Shown here: positions 1-6,636 of the stretch, one piece after another | Layout: each line of letters starts with the position of its first letter | How positions within the stretch are numbered: position 1 is the stretch's first letter | The notes under the pieces: generated by a model | The model's database searches: none | What the model saw: only the letters and a program-made list of their open reading frames with translations | What the model was told of the DNA's origin: nothing | Position numbers and translations under genes: made by a program | Assembly: GCA_934540955.1 (NCBI GenBank) | Contig: CAKTCY010000048.1 | Coordinates: forward strand, 1 to 16,670 | Direction: 5' to 3' | DNA: 16,670 nt | DNA from: an uncultured Faecalibacterium sp. | Lineage (GTDB): Bacteria > Bacillota > Clostridia > Oscillospirales > Ruminococcaceae

Positions 1-461
1 GCGCGGATCTGGGCCAGCAGAGCCTCGGTCTCGGCCTTGTTGGCCGGGTCGGCGGGGTCAAAGGTGGTCAGGATGGCACCGTTCATCACGCCGCTCTCCC
101 GGATGATGCGGGTCAGGTGGCGGGTGTCGATGCCCTCGATGCCGATGGTATTGTTCTTTTTCAAAAAGCTGTCCAGCGTCTCCTCACAGCGCCAGTTGGA
201 GGGGGTGGTGCAGGCCTCGCGCACGATGTAGCCCTTTGCCCAGATGCGGTCGGACTCCATATCATCGTGGTTCATGCCGTAGTTGCCGATGAGGGGATAG
301 GTCTGGGTGATGATCTGGCCATAGTAGCTGGGGTCGGTCAGGGTCTCCTGAAAGCCCACCATGCCGGTGGAGAACACCACCTCGCCCACGGTCACGCCCT
401 GCGCGCCCACGGACTGTCCGGCAAAGACCATGCCGTTTGCCAAAAGAAGATATGCGTTCAT
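1..461 (-). CDS. carA: Carbamoyl phosphate synthase small subunit, N-terminal part (runs off the window)
   Basis: CarA is the glutamine amidotransferase subunit that supplies ammonia to CarB for carbamoyl phosphate, the first intermediate of pyrimidine (and arginine) synthesis. About 153 codons are visible and open to the left edge. They cover the N-terminal CarA domain: GEVVFSTGMVGFQETLTDPS, then the IGNYG segment, then GIEGIDTRHLTRIIRE-like sequence, all strongly conserved in this family. The C-terminal class I glutaminase domain with its catalytic Cys lies outside the window. The ATG at 461 is preceded by GAGG six bases upstream, and only 31 bases separate it from the pyrE stop, so it is probably cotranscribed with pyrE. 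carB would be expected next, to the left. Family assignment is secure; whether it serves pyrimidine or arginine synthesis is inferred from its pyr neighbours. Confidence 0.96.
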   Translation of the reverse strand, partial: MNAYLLLANGMVFAGQSVGAQGVTVGEVVFSTGMVGFQETLTDPSYYGQIITQTYPLIGNYGMNHDDMESDRIWAKGYIVREACTTPSNWRCEETLDSFLKKNNTIGIEGIDTRHLTRIIRESGVMNGAILTTFDPADPANKAETEALLAQIR

Positions 462-492
462 AGTTTTCCTCGTTTCAACAAAAGCTTTCAGT

Positions 493-1086
493 TTACAGGG
501 TCTGCTTTGCTTCCTGCTTCATCTTGCGGCTGCCCAGATGCACCAGCGGCAGCTTGCCCTCCTTGCAGATGGGGCACTCCTCCGGGGTGTAGTTGGGCAG
601 GTCCAGCTTCAGGGCGCTGGCCAGAATGGGGATGGGAGACGGAGCCTCGGGCTTGGTGCGGTCCACCACGCAGGTGATGCCAAGGCAGATGCCGCCGGCC
701 TCTTCGATGACGCGCTTGGTCTCCAGAGAGGAGATGCCGGTGGTCACCACGTCCTCGGCGATGATGCACTTTTCACCCGGGTGGATGGCAAAGCGCTTCA
801 GGCACATCACGTTGTCCACGCGCTCGGTAAAGATGGCGCGCTTGCCGGTCTGGCGGGCCAGCTCGTAGGCGTACACGATGCCGCCCATGGCAGGGCCGAC
901 GATAACGTCCACGTCCATCTCCTTGACCTTGTCGGCCACAGCCTTCATCACCTCGGCGCAGCGGTCCGGGTACTGCTGCAGATAAGCCATCTGGCAGTAT
1001 GCGCCGGAGTGCCGGCCGGAGGACAGCAGGAAGTGACCCTCCAGAAATGCGTCACAGCTCTTCAGAATTTCAAGTGCTTCACTCAT
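493..1086 (-). CDS. pyrE: Orotate phosphoribosyltransferase
   Basis: This cytosolic enzyme transfers ribose 5-phosphate from PRPP to orotate to give OMP, the fifth step of UMP synthesis. The protein is 197 aa. The PRPP-binding signature lies at about residues 107-120 (CIIAEDVVTTGISS). An early phosphate-site segment (LLSSGRHSGAY, about 21-30) and GPAMGGI (64-70) fit the type I phosphoribosyltransferase fold. A C-terminal CPIC pair (171-174) is typical of the Thermus/clostridial PyrE subgroup rather than the E. coli type. I chose the ATG at 1086 because AGGGAG lies just upstream; the frame stays open 25 codons further, but that extension crosses the probable promoter and looks non-coding. It has its own promoter, 137 bases of spacer from pyrD, and is followed closely by carA. 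Confidence 0.96.
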   Translation of the reverse strand: MSEALEILKSCDAFLEGHFLLSSGRHSGAYCQMAYLQQYPDRCAEVMKAVADKVKEMDVDVIVGPAMGGIVYAYELARQTGKRAIFTERVDNVMCLKRFAIHPGEKCIIAEDVVTTGISSLETKRVIEEAGGICLGITCVVDRTKPEAPSPIPILASALKLDLPNYTPEECPICKEGKLPLVHLGSRKMKQEAKQTL

Positions 1087-1132
1087 TGTACTTCTCCCTC
1101 TCTTTTCAGTGGTGTATATTCCTTTGGGTGGT

Positions 1133-1161
1133 ATTGTACCACGCTTTTGCGCTATTTGCAA
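1133..1161 (-). promoter_or_regulatory. Sigma-A-type promoter for pyrE-carA
   Basis: On the minus strand TTGCAA (1161-1156) and TACAAT (1138-1133) are separated by exactly 17 bases, and TGG precedes the -10, making it an extended -10. Transcription would start near 1126, leaving a 5' UTR of about 40 bases before pyrE. No terminator or PyrR-like loop is visible in that UTR. It suggests that pyrE-carA can be transcribed independently of the pyrC-led transcript. Confidence 0.7.
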
Positions 1162-1163
1162 AT

Positions 1164-1194
1164 TTATGCGTTAAGTTTTATTTTATGCGCATAA
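1164..1194. promoter_or_regulatory. Perfect 12-bp palindrome plus half-site copy upstream of the pyrE promoter
   Basis: TTATGCGCATAA (1183-1194) is a perfect palindrome. A second TTATGCG half-site lies at 1164-1170, 19 bases away. The pair sits immediately upstream of the pyrE -35 box, where an activator or repressor would bind. No regulator can be named from the sequence, and AT-rich palindromes do occur by chance. Confidence 0.35.
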
Positions 1195-1223
1195 TTGTGG
1201 ATATTTTATGGATATATCAGTTT

Positions 1224-2150
1224 TTATTCTGCATGACGGGCGCAGCCGCGGATCTCGTCCAGCGTTTTCACGCCGTTCTTGTCCATCCATGCTGCCATCT
1301 CGTCCGCAATGGTCTCCATGGCGCGGGGGTTTGCAAAGTTTGCGGCACCCACCTGCACTGCGGCTGCGCCTGCCATGATGAACTCCAGTGCGTCACGGCC
1401 GGTGGCAATGCCGCCCAGACCCACCACCGGGATGTTCACCGCACCCACGGCCTGCCATACCATGCGCAGAGCGATGGGGCGCACCGCCGGGCCGGACAGA
1501 CCGGCAAAGATGTTGTTGAACACCGGGCGGCGCTTTTCCAGATCAATGGCGCAGGCCTGGAAGGTGTTGGTCAGGCTGATGGCGTCCGCACCGGCGGCTT
1601 CCACAGCCTTGCACATCTCGGGGATGTTCTCGGCCTGCGGGCTCAGCTTGACCATCAGGGGCTTTTTGCAGGCAGCGCGCACCATGCGCACCACCTCACC
1701 GGCAGCCTCGGCCTTGACGCCGTAGGCCATGCCGCCCACCTTGACGTTGGGGCAGGAGATGTTCAGCTCCACGATGTCCACTGCGCTCTCGCTCAGCATC
1801 GCGGCACCTTCCACATACTCTTCCTCGCTGTGGCCGCCAAGGTTGGCAATGGCCACCGTGCCGTACTTCTGCTTCAGTTCCAGCATCTCGGGCAGCTCCA
1901 CGTCAATGAAGTGCTGCACGCCGGGGTTCTGCAGGCCGATGCTGTTGATGAGGCCGGAGGGGGTCTCCCACAGGCGCTCGCCCTTGTTGCCGTACTGGCC
2001 GTGCAGGGTCAGGCCCTTGCCGGAGATGCCGCCGATCTTGGCAAAGTCTGCCAGCTCTTCGTACTCCACGCCGTAGCCCACGGTGCCGGACGCGCCGATG
2101 ACCGGGCTGTTCATCACAAAGCCCAGCAGGTTGGTTTTCAGGTCTGCCAT
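1224..2150 (-). CDS. pyrD: Dihydroorotate dehydrogenase B (NAD+), catalytic subunit
   Basis: This FMN enzyme oxidises dihydroorotate to orotate. The class 1B form passes electrons through PyrK to NAD+. The protein is 308 aa, the usual length. Class 1 features are SGTVGYG near the N-terminus, the INSIGLQNPG segment, and NISCPN with the catalytic Cys at residue 133 (class 1 uses Cys where class 2 uses Ser). MVKLSP, SLTNTF and the FMN-phosphate loop (VVGLGGIATGRDALEF, VQVGA) follow. The ATG shares its A with the TGA of pyrK (TGATG), which implies translational coupling and 1:1 synthesis of the two subunits, as in known PyrDB-PyrK heterotetramers. No terminator is seen after the stop; the AT-rich spacer before pyrE holds the pyrE promoter. 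Confidence 0.97.
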   Translation of the reverse strand: MADLKTNLLGFVMNSPVIGASGTVGYGVEYEELADFAKIGGISGKGLTLHGQYGNKGERLWETPSGLINSIGLQNPGVQHFIDVELPEMLELKQKYGTVAIANLGGHSEEEYVEGAAMLSESAVDIVELNISCPNVKVGGMAYGVKAEAAGEVVRMVRAACKKPLMVKLSPQAENIPEMCKAVEAAGADAISLTNTFQACAIDLEKRRPVFNNIFAGLSGPAVRPIALRMVWQAVGAVNIPVVGLGGIATGRDALEFIMAGAAAVQVGAANFANPRAMETIADEMAAWMDKNGVKTLDEIRGCARHAE

Positions 2151-2923
2151 CAGAAGAACACCTCCGTTGCATCAAATACCGGGCCGTTCTTGCACACGCT
2201 CTTGCCCTCGCCGCCCTTGGTCTCGCAGGTGCAGCCAAGGCAGGCACCAATGCCGCAGGCCATCTTCTTTTCCATGCTCACAAAGCAGGGGGTGCCCTTT
2301 TCGGCACACAGGCGGGCGGCGTTCTTCATCATGACCGTGGGGCCGCACACCAGCACCACATCGTAGTCGGCGGGGTCGTACAGCTGGGTGACAAAGCCGT
2401 GGAAGCCCACCGCGCCGGTGTCGGTGGACACCTTGACGAGGTTTGCGATCTCGCGGTACTCCTCCATGCAGTAGGGGGCATCCCGGAAGCCGAAGAACAC
2501 ATCCGGCTTCACGCCTGCCGCTGCCAGCTCGCGGGTGAGCTGGAACATGGGCGCGGTGCCGATGCCGCCGCCCACCACAGCGATCTTTTTGTACTTGCTC
2601 AGGATGTCCGGCACATCAAAGCCGTTGCCCATGGGGCCGGTGAGCTGGAAGGTATCCTGCTGCTTGAGCTGTGCCAGCTTCTCGGTGCCCTCGCCCACCA
2701 CCTGATACAAAAACTCGATGGTGCTGCTGTCCGGGTTCCAGCGGTGCACGCTGATGGGGCGGGACAGGAAAGGCGCTTCGTCTGCGCCCCAGGAGCGCAG
2801 GGTGAAGAACTGACCTGCGTGGGGGGCGTGGTCGCGGTCCGGCCACACCACGGTCAGCAGGCGGATATCCGGGGCAATGACCTCATTGCGCAGAACGGTG
2901 GCTTCACAGCAGGCTGCACGCAT
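2150..2923 (-). CDS. pyrK: Dihydroorotate dehydrogenase B electron-transfer subunit
   Basis: PyrK carries FAD and a [2Fe-2S] cluster and shuttles electrons from PyrD's FMN to NAD+. The protein is 257 aa. A ferredoxin-reductase-like FAD domain contains the RPISVH motif (about 55-60). An NAD-binding loop GGGIGTAP lies at 118-125. The cluster ligands are Cys223, 228, 231 and 244, in the C-x4-C-x2-C-x12-C spacing typical of PyrK. The ATG at 2923 lies nine bases after AAGGAGG. A TTG two codons earlier is in frame but too close to that site. The start lies inside pyrF, overlapping it by 20 bases, and the stop overlaps the pyrD start, so pyrF, pyrK and pyrD are tightly coupled. Confidence 0.96.
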   Translation of the reverse strand: MRAACCEATVLRNEVIAPDIRLLTVVWPDRDHAPHAGQFFTLRSWGADEAPFLSRPISVHRWNPDSSTIEFLYQVVGEGTEKLAQLKQQDTFQLTGPMGNGFDVPDILSKYKKIAVVGGGIGTAPMFQLTRELAAAGVKPDVFFGFRDAPYCMEEYREIANLVKVSTDTGAVGFHGFVTQLYDPADYDVVLVCGPTVMMKNAARLCAEKGTPCFVSMEKKMACGIGACLGCTCETKGGEGKSVCKNGPVFDATEVFF

Positions 2924-3770
2924 GAGCAATGGCCTCCTTCATGTTCACACACTCGTTGTAAGCGGCCTCGTCAAAGGCAACGCCCGGCTGCTTTTTGTAA
3001 GCCAGCAGGATGCCGCGGCTGGAGTTGACCACGCCGCCGTTGCCCTTGGTGAGGTACTGGGCAATATCCTCGGCCTTGCCGCCCTGTGCGCCGTAGCCGG
3101 GGATCAGGAAGAAGCTGTCCTGATACTTTGCGCGGATCTCGGTGGCCTCCTCGATGTGGGTGCCGCCGATGACCAGACCGATGGAGGAGTAGCCGTGCTC
3201 GCCCATGTAGTCCTTGCCCAGTGCGTTCAGCTTGTCGCCCACCAGATCGTAGACGTGGCGGCCGTCGGCCAGCTTCTCGTACTCAAAGTCCTTGGCACCG
3301 CCGTTGGAGGTGCGGCAGAGCACGAACATGCCCTTGCCCTGCTTTTCGGCGTAGGGCAGGTAGGGGCTGATGGAGTCCAGACCCATGTAGGGTGCCAGCG
3401 TGACGAAATCGCTCTCGAAATCGCCGGTAAAGTGACCCATGGCGTACATCTCGGCGGTCTTGGCAATGTCGCCGCGCTTGATGTCGGCGATCACCGGCAC
3501 ACCTGCCTCGCGCACCGCCTTCAGGGTGTCGGCGTAGGCCTTCATGCCCTCAAGACCCAGAGACTCGTAGTAAGCGATCTGCACCTTGTAGCAGCCTGCC
3601 ACGGCCTTGGTGGCGTCAATGAGCTTCTTGTTGAAGCGCACGATGTTCTCGCCGCGGGACAGGGTGCTGTCCACAAAATCGGCGGGCAGGTAGCTGAAGT
3701 CGGTGTCCAGACCCACGCACACCGGGCCGCGGGCTTCCACAGCTTCGTACAGTTTGTCCATGTTCGTCAT
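2904..3770 (-). CDS. pyrF: Orotidine 5'-phosphate decarboxylase (type 2)
   Basis: PyrF decarboxylates OMP to UMP, the last step of the pathway. The protein is 288 aa, longer than the roughly 230 aa E. coli type and typical of the type 2 subgroup. The catalytic Asp-Lys-Asp signature is DIKRGDI (Asp96, Lys98, Asp101), followed by KTAEMYA. GLDTDFSYLP near residue 20 is the substrate-binding N-terminus of this subgroup, and IPGYGAQGG later forms part of the phosphate site. AGGAGG precedes the ATG at 3770. The spacer to pyrC (3771-3824) is AT-rich, with a TATAAA-like element but no convincing -35, so I treat pyrF as part of the pyrC transcript. Confidence 0.96.
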   Translation of the reverse strand: MTNMDKLYEAVEARGPVCVGLDTDFSYLPADFVDSTLSRGENIVRFNKKLIDATKAVAGCYKVQIAYYESLGLEGMKAYADTLKAVREAGVPVIADIKRGDIAKTAEMYAMGHFTGDFESDFVTLAPYMGLDSISPYLPYAEKQGKGMFVLCRTSNGGAKDFEYEKLADGRHVYDLVGDKLNALGKDYMGEHGYSSIGLVIGGTHIEEATEIRAKYQDSFFLIPGYGAQGGKAEDIAQYLTKGNGGVVNSSRGILLAYKKQPGVAFDEAAYNECVNMKEAIAHACSLL

Positions 3771-3824
3771 TTGGGTGTCCTCCTGTAAGTCGTATTTATA
3801 GAAAATGAATTGTAACTATGGGTT

Positions 3825-5015
3825 TTACTCCTCGGCCTGATAGGTGATCTTACCGGCCTTGATGGTGGCAAACACCTTGCCGTAGAGCTGTGCACCGTCA
3901 AAGGGGGTGTTGTGGCTCTTGGAGTGCAGCTTTTCCTTTTCCACCGTGTAGGGGGTGTCCAGATCCACCAGCACAAAGTCGGCATCGAAGCCCGGCTCCA
4001 GCTGACCCTTGGCAAGGCCCAAAATCTCGGCGGGGCGGGTGCTCATCAGGTGCACCAGCAGCTCCAGCGGCAGGCCCTCCTGCTTGCAGAGCTTGGTGTA
4101 GCACACGCCGAAGGCGGTCTCGCTGCCCACCATACCGGCCATGCCCTTCAGCTTGTCCTCCTCAGAGTGGGGTGCGTGGTCGGTGGCAATGGCATCCACG
4201 ATGCCGGTGCGGATGCCCTCCACCAGCGCCTCCACATCATCGGCGGTGCGGATGGGCGGGTTGACCCGGTAGTCGCAGCTGTCGTTGGTGAACCACAGGT
4301 GGTGAGGGGTCACCTCACAGGTGACCGGTGCGCCCCGCAGCTTTGCCATGCGGATGGCGTCCAGTGCGCCCCGGGTGGACACATGGCACATATGCAGCCG
4401 GGTCTGGTAGTACTCGCTCAGCCAGCAGTTGCGCACCGTCTCGATATCCTCGGCCAGACGGTAGTCCCACGGGCTGATCTCCATATCCTCGGCGTGGCTC
4501 ATGACCGTGATATCCTTCTGGGTGCAGATGGCAAAGGCCCGCGCCATGGTGGCGTTATCCTGCACGCCGTGGCCGTCCTCGGTGATGAACTTCACGCTGG
4601 CGGGCAGGGTCTTGAGGTGGTCGATGCTCACACCGTCAAAGCTCTCGGTGATGGAGACAGTCTGGTTTGCATCGCACAGCCCCACCTCGGCAGCTTTCTG
4701 CTCCACCATCATGGCCTGTGCGGCAGAGGAGCAGACGGGCTTTGTGTTGGGCATCAGGTTTACAAAGGTGTAGCCGCCGGCGGCAGCGGCGCGGCTGCCG
4801 GTCTCGATGTCCTCCTTGTACTCAAAGCCCGGGGTGCGCCAGTGGCAGTGCAGATCCACAAATGCGGGCAGCACAGTCAGCCCGCCGGCATCCACCACCG
4901 TCTCGTTCTCGGCGGCAAGGGCGGAAAGCTCCTGCCCTACGGCAGCGATCTTGCCATCCTTTACATAGATCTCCAGCGGCCGTCCCTCGGTGTTCACAGC
5001 GTTTGTCAGCAGCAT
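3825..5015 (-). CDS. pyrC: Dihydroorotase
   Basis: PyrC is a zinc amidohydrolase that cyclises carbamoyl aspartate to dihydroorotate. The protein is 396 aa. The metal-binding signature is DLHCHWRTPG (His56, His58, Arg60). The MPNTKP segment is at 88-93. A bridging-Asp region (TEDG, Asp147), His174, His221 and the ATDHAPH motif (Asp279) follow in the usual order. An Asp where other classes use a carboxylated Lys suggests a class I (bacterial, non-E. coli) dihydroorotase. The ATG at 5015 follows AGGAGG. As first structural gene it sits behind a leader ORF and terminator (5069-5190), so its transcription is probably attenuated. Confidence 0.95.
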   Translation of the reverse strand: MLLTNAVNTEGRPLEIYVKDGKIAAVGQELSALAAENETVVDAGGLTVLPAFVDLHCHWRTPGFEYKEDIETGSRAAAAGGYTFVNLMPNTKPVCSSAAQAMMVEQKAAEVGLCDANQTVSITESFDGVSIDHLKTLPASVKFITEDGHGVQDNATMARAFAICTQKDITVMSHAEDMEISPWDYRLAEDIETVRNCWLSEYYQTRLHMCHVSTRGALDAIRMAKLRGAPVTCEVTPHHLWFTNDSCDYRVNPPIRTADDVEALVEGIRTGIVDAIATDHAPHSEEDKLKGMAGMVGSETAFGVCYTKLCKQEGLPLELLVHLMSTRPAEILGLAKGQLEPGFDADFVLVDLDTPYTVEKEKLHSKSHNTPFDGAQLYGKVFATIKAGKITYQAEE

Positions 5016-5068
5016 CGCGGTTCCCTCCTGTAATAGTATTTTGGTGTATCAGGCACCCGAAAACGGGC

Positions 5069-5099
5069 AAAAAAAAACTTTTCCCCGCAAAGGGAAAAG
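5069..5099 (-). terminator. Intrinsic terminator (attenuator) in the pyr leader
   Basis: On the minus strand CTTTTCCC (5099-5092) pairs perfectly with GGGAAAAG (5085-5078) around a six-base loop, followed at once by nine U (5077-5069). The stem begins one base after the stop codon of the leader ORF and about 54 bases before pyrC. Its position upstream of the first structural gene makes it an attenuator rather than an end-of-operon terminator. A smaller CCCG-TTTT-CGGG hairpin follows toward pyrC. Confidence 0.88.
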
Positions 5100-5100
5100 C

Positions 5101-5190
5101 TCATTGCGCAAAAAAAGGAAACAACGAAGCCACGGCAAAACCGGACGCGAACTGCTTGTTCAGTTTCGGGTTCTGGGCGCTGCACAGCAT
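5101..5190 (-). CDS. Putative pyr leader peptide, 29 aa
   Basis: A 29-codon ORF with ATG at 5190 has a strong AAGGAG seven bases upstream and ends with TGA at 5103-5101. It ends in SLFPFFAQ; five of its 29 residues are Phe. The codons just before the end form a U-rich tract (5124-5110, including seven U in a row) ten bases ahead of the terminator stem. A ribosome finishing this ORF would cover the 5' arm of the terminator. This matches the arrangement of the E. coli pyrBI leader, which also ends in U-rich Phe/Pro codons. Translation is not demonstrated. An in-frame ATG at 5208 lies before the ribosome site and is less likely to be used. Confidence 0.72.
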   Translation of the reverse strand: MLCSAQNPKLNKQFASGFAVASLFPFFAQ

Positions 5191-5232
5191 GGTGTTTCTC
5201 CTTTTCATGATGGTTGCGTTTTCATTCGTATT

Positions 5233-5262
5233 ATTTTATCATAGAACCGCAAAATGTGTCAA
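5233..5262 (-). promoter_or_regulatory. Strong sigma-A promoter of the pyrC-led operon
   Basis: On the minus strand a perfect TTGACA (5262-5257) is followed after 18 bases by TAAAAT (5238-5233), with TG at the extended -10 position. The likely start is the A at 5226, about 36 bases before the leader ORF and about 210 bases before pyrC. A near-consensus promoter without an obvious operator fits control after initiation, by attenuation. Confidence 0.82.
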
Positions 5263-5313
5263 TGGCTGTGCGCAAAAACAGGTGCTAAAAGGTTTACGGC
5301 ATCTCTCGCCGAA

Positions 5314-5456
5314 TTTTGGATACTCTACCCAAAACCCGGGTCACGCGGCAAAATAACTGCCATTTTGTTCCACAATTCCTAGCGCAGCGCTGTACTTTCA
5401 TTGCCTGATGTGCTATTATAATACGGTAAAAGGGAGAGCCCCGCCGCGTGGGCGGG
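5314..5456 (+). promoter_or_regulatory. cysE promoter region and 5' UTR hairpin
   Basis: A perfect TATAAT at 5417-5422 lies 61 bases before the cysE start. The -35 region (around 5394-5401) is poor. Transcription would begin near 5429. The short UTR holds a GC-rich hairpin, CCCGCC (5440-5445) with GGCGGG (5451-5456). It is not followed by a U-run, so it is not a terminator. No T-box or other long leader fits in this UTR. Upstream, TTTTGG/CCAAAA around 5314-5334 forms a weak inverted repeat of unknown meaning. Confidence 0.5.
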
Positions 5457-5483
5457 TGTTTATGGGAAAGAGAGGTTTTCCGC

Positions 5484-6155
5484 ATGGGTTTACTTGAGGA
5501 CGCGCGGAACATCCAGCGCAAGGATCCCGCTGCACGCAGCGTGCTGGAGGTAATGCTGCTGTACCCGGGATTCCACATTCTGGTGTACCACCGCATCGCG
5601 CACTGGCTGTACGGGCACAAGCACTTTTTTCTGGCACGGTGGGTCAGCCAGCATGGCCGCCACCGCACCGGCATCGAGATCCACCCGGGTGCCACCATCG
5701 GCAAGTGTCTGTTCATCGACCACGGCATGGGCATCGTGTTCGGCGAGACCTGCGAGATCGGCGACAACTGCACCATCTACCACGGGGTAACACTGGGCGG
5801 CACCGGCAAGGATACCGGCAAGCGCCACCCCACCTTGGGCAACAACGTGCTCATCGGCGCGGGCACCAAGGTGCTGGGCCCGGTGTTCATCGGGGATAAC
5901 GCCCGCATCGGCGCAGGCAGCGTGGTGCTGCGCAACCTGCCCGCCAACTGCACCGCCGTGGGCGTACCCGCCGAGGTGGTGCGTATCAACAACAAGGCGG
6001 TGAACCCCGCCGACGATTTGGACCAGCAGGATCTGCCGGACATCGTCTCGCAGCGGCTCACCGATCTGGACCGCCGCCTGAGCCAGCTGGAAAAGACCGC
6101 GCAGGGCGATATCCCGCCCACTGCCGCGCAGATCGCCGCCCGGCAGCGGAAATAA
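5484..6155 (+). CDS. cysE: Serine O-acetyltransferase
   Basis: CysE makes O-acetylserine from serine and acetyl-CoA, the carbon skeleton for cysteine. The protein is 223 aa, like the short Firmicutes enzyme and shorter than E. coli's 273 aa because the N-terminal helical domain is reduced. A left-handed beta-helix of hexapeptide repeats spans about 63-160. Asp79-His80 (FIDHGMG) and His100 (TIYHGVTLGGTG) are the expected catalytic and binding positions, and VGVPAEVVR closes the helix. I chose ATG 5484, eight bases after AGAGG; a GTG in frame at 5448 lies within the leader hairpin. It stands alone, divergent from the pyr operon. The C-terminal tail is charged and variable, and its role in any synthase complex cannot be judged. 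Confidence 0.95.
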   Translation: MGLLEDARNIQRKDPAARSVLEVMLLYPGFHILVYHRIAHWLYGHKHFFLARWVSQHGRHRTGIEIHPGATIGKCLFIDHGMGIVFGETCEIGDNCTIYHGVTLGGTGKDTGKRHPTLGNNVLIGAGTKVLGPVFIGDNARIGAGSVVLRNLPANCTAVGVPAEVVRINNKAVNPADDLDQQDLPDIVSQRLTDLDRRLSQLEKTAQGDIPPTAAQIAARQRK

Positions 6156-6161
6156 AAAAAC

Positions 6162-6193
6162 GACACCGGACAGAGCAGGCTCTGTCCGGTGTC
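6162..6193. terminator. Bidirectional terminator between cysE and the DUF3842 gene
   Basis: GACACCGGACAGAG (6162-6175) pairs perfectly over 14 bases with 6180-6193 around the loop CAGG. Seven A precede it and a T-rich stretch follows it. It can therefore end the cysE transcript rightwards and the pepV-DUF3842 transcript leftwards, with the stronger U-run on the minus strand. Confidence 0.92.
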
Positions 6194-6208
6194 ATTTTAT
6201 CTTATTTT

Positions 6209-6628
6209 TTAGCACCCTTCCCCGGCGCAGAGGGCTTTCACCTTCTGCACGGCGGCAGCTACAAGGCTGCCGATGGGCTGGTCGGGCACGCCGACGATAT
6301 AGTTTTCGCAGTGGTTCACCGGGATCAGCACCCGGGTGGCACTGCTCTGGCACACTGCCGTGGCCATGGCGGGGGTGATCTCCCCCAGCAGCGCGTCTGC
6401 AATGACGATGCCGATGGGCCCCACGATGATATCCGCGTTGCGGCAGTTCACCACCACGGCGTTCTCACCGGTAGCAGCGCGCTGCGCCCCGGCCTTGTGC
6501 ATAGCCTGCGCGGCGACACTGTTGGTGCCCACAGCCACCAGCCGGACGTCCGGGCACTGAGCGCTGAGGGCGGCCACCAGCTGGCGGCCCAGTCCCCCGC
6601 CCTGCCCGTCAATGACAAGCACGTTCAT
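6209..6628 (-). CDS. DUF3842 family protein
   Basis: The 139 aa protein begins MNVLVIDGQGGGLG, a Rossmann-like glycine loop, and contains TGENAVVVNCRNADIIVGPI and PVNHCENYIVGV, which I recognise as DUF3842, a family common in Clostridia with no established function. No signal peptide or membrane span is visible, so it should be cytosolic. The ATG at 6628 is only eight bases after the stop of the peptidase gene, and its ribosome site (TGAGG) contains that stop codon, so the two are translationally coupled. Nucleotide binding is suggested by the glycine loop only; function remains open. Confidence 0.85.
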   Translation of the reverse strand: MNVLVIDGQGGGLGRQLVAALSAQCPDVRLVAVGTNSVAAQAMHKAGAQRAATGENAVVVNCRNADIIVGPIGIVIADALLGEITPAMATAVCQSSATRVLIPVNHCENYIVGVPDQPIGSLVAAAVQKVKALCAGEGC

Positions 6629-6636
6629 GCTGTACC

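Noticed and set aside
3771..3824. A pyrF-specific promoter in the pyrC-pyrF spacer
   Set aside because: A TATAAA-like element is present on the minus strand, but there is no -35 box or TG extension at suitable spacing.
3912..5033. A 373-codon open frame on the plus strand
   Set aside because: Antisense to pyrC, whose dihydroorotase motifs are unambiguous.
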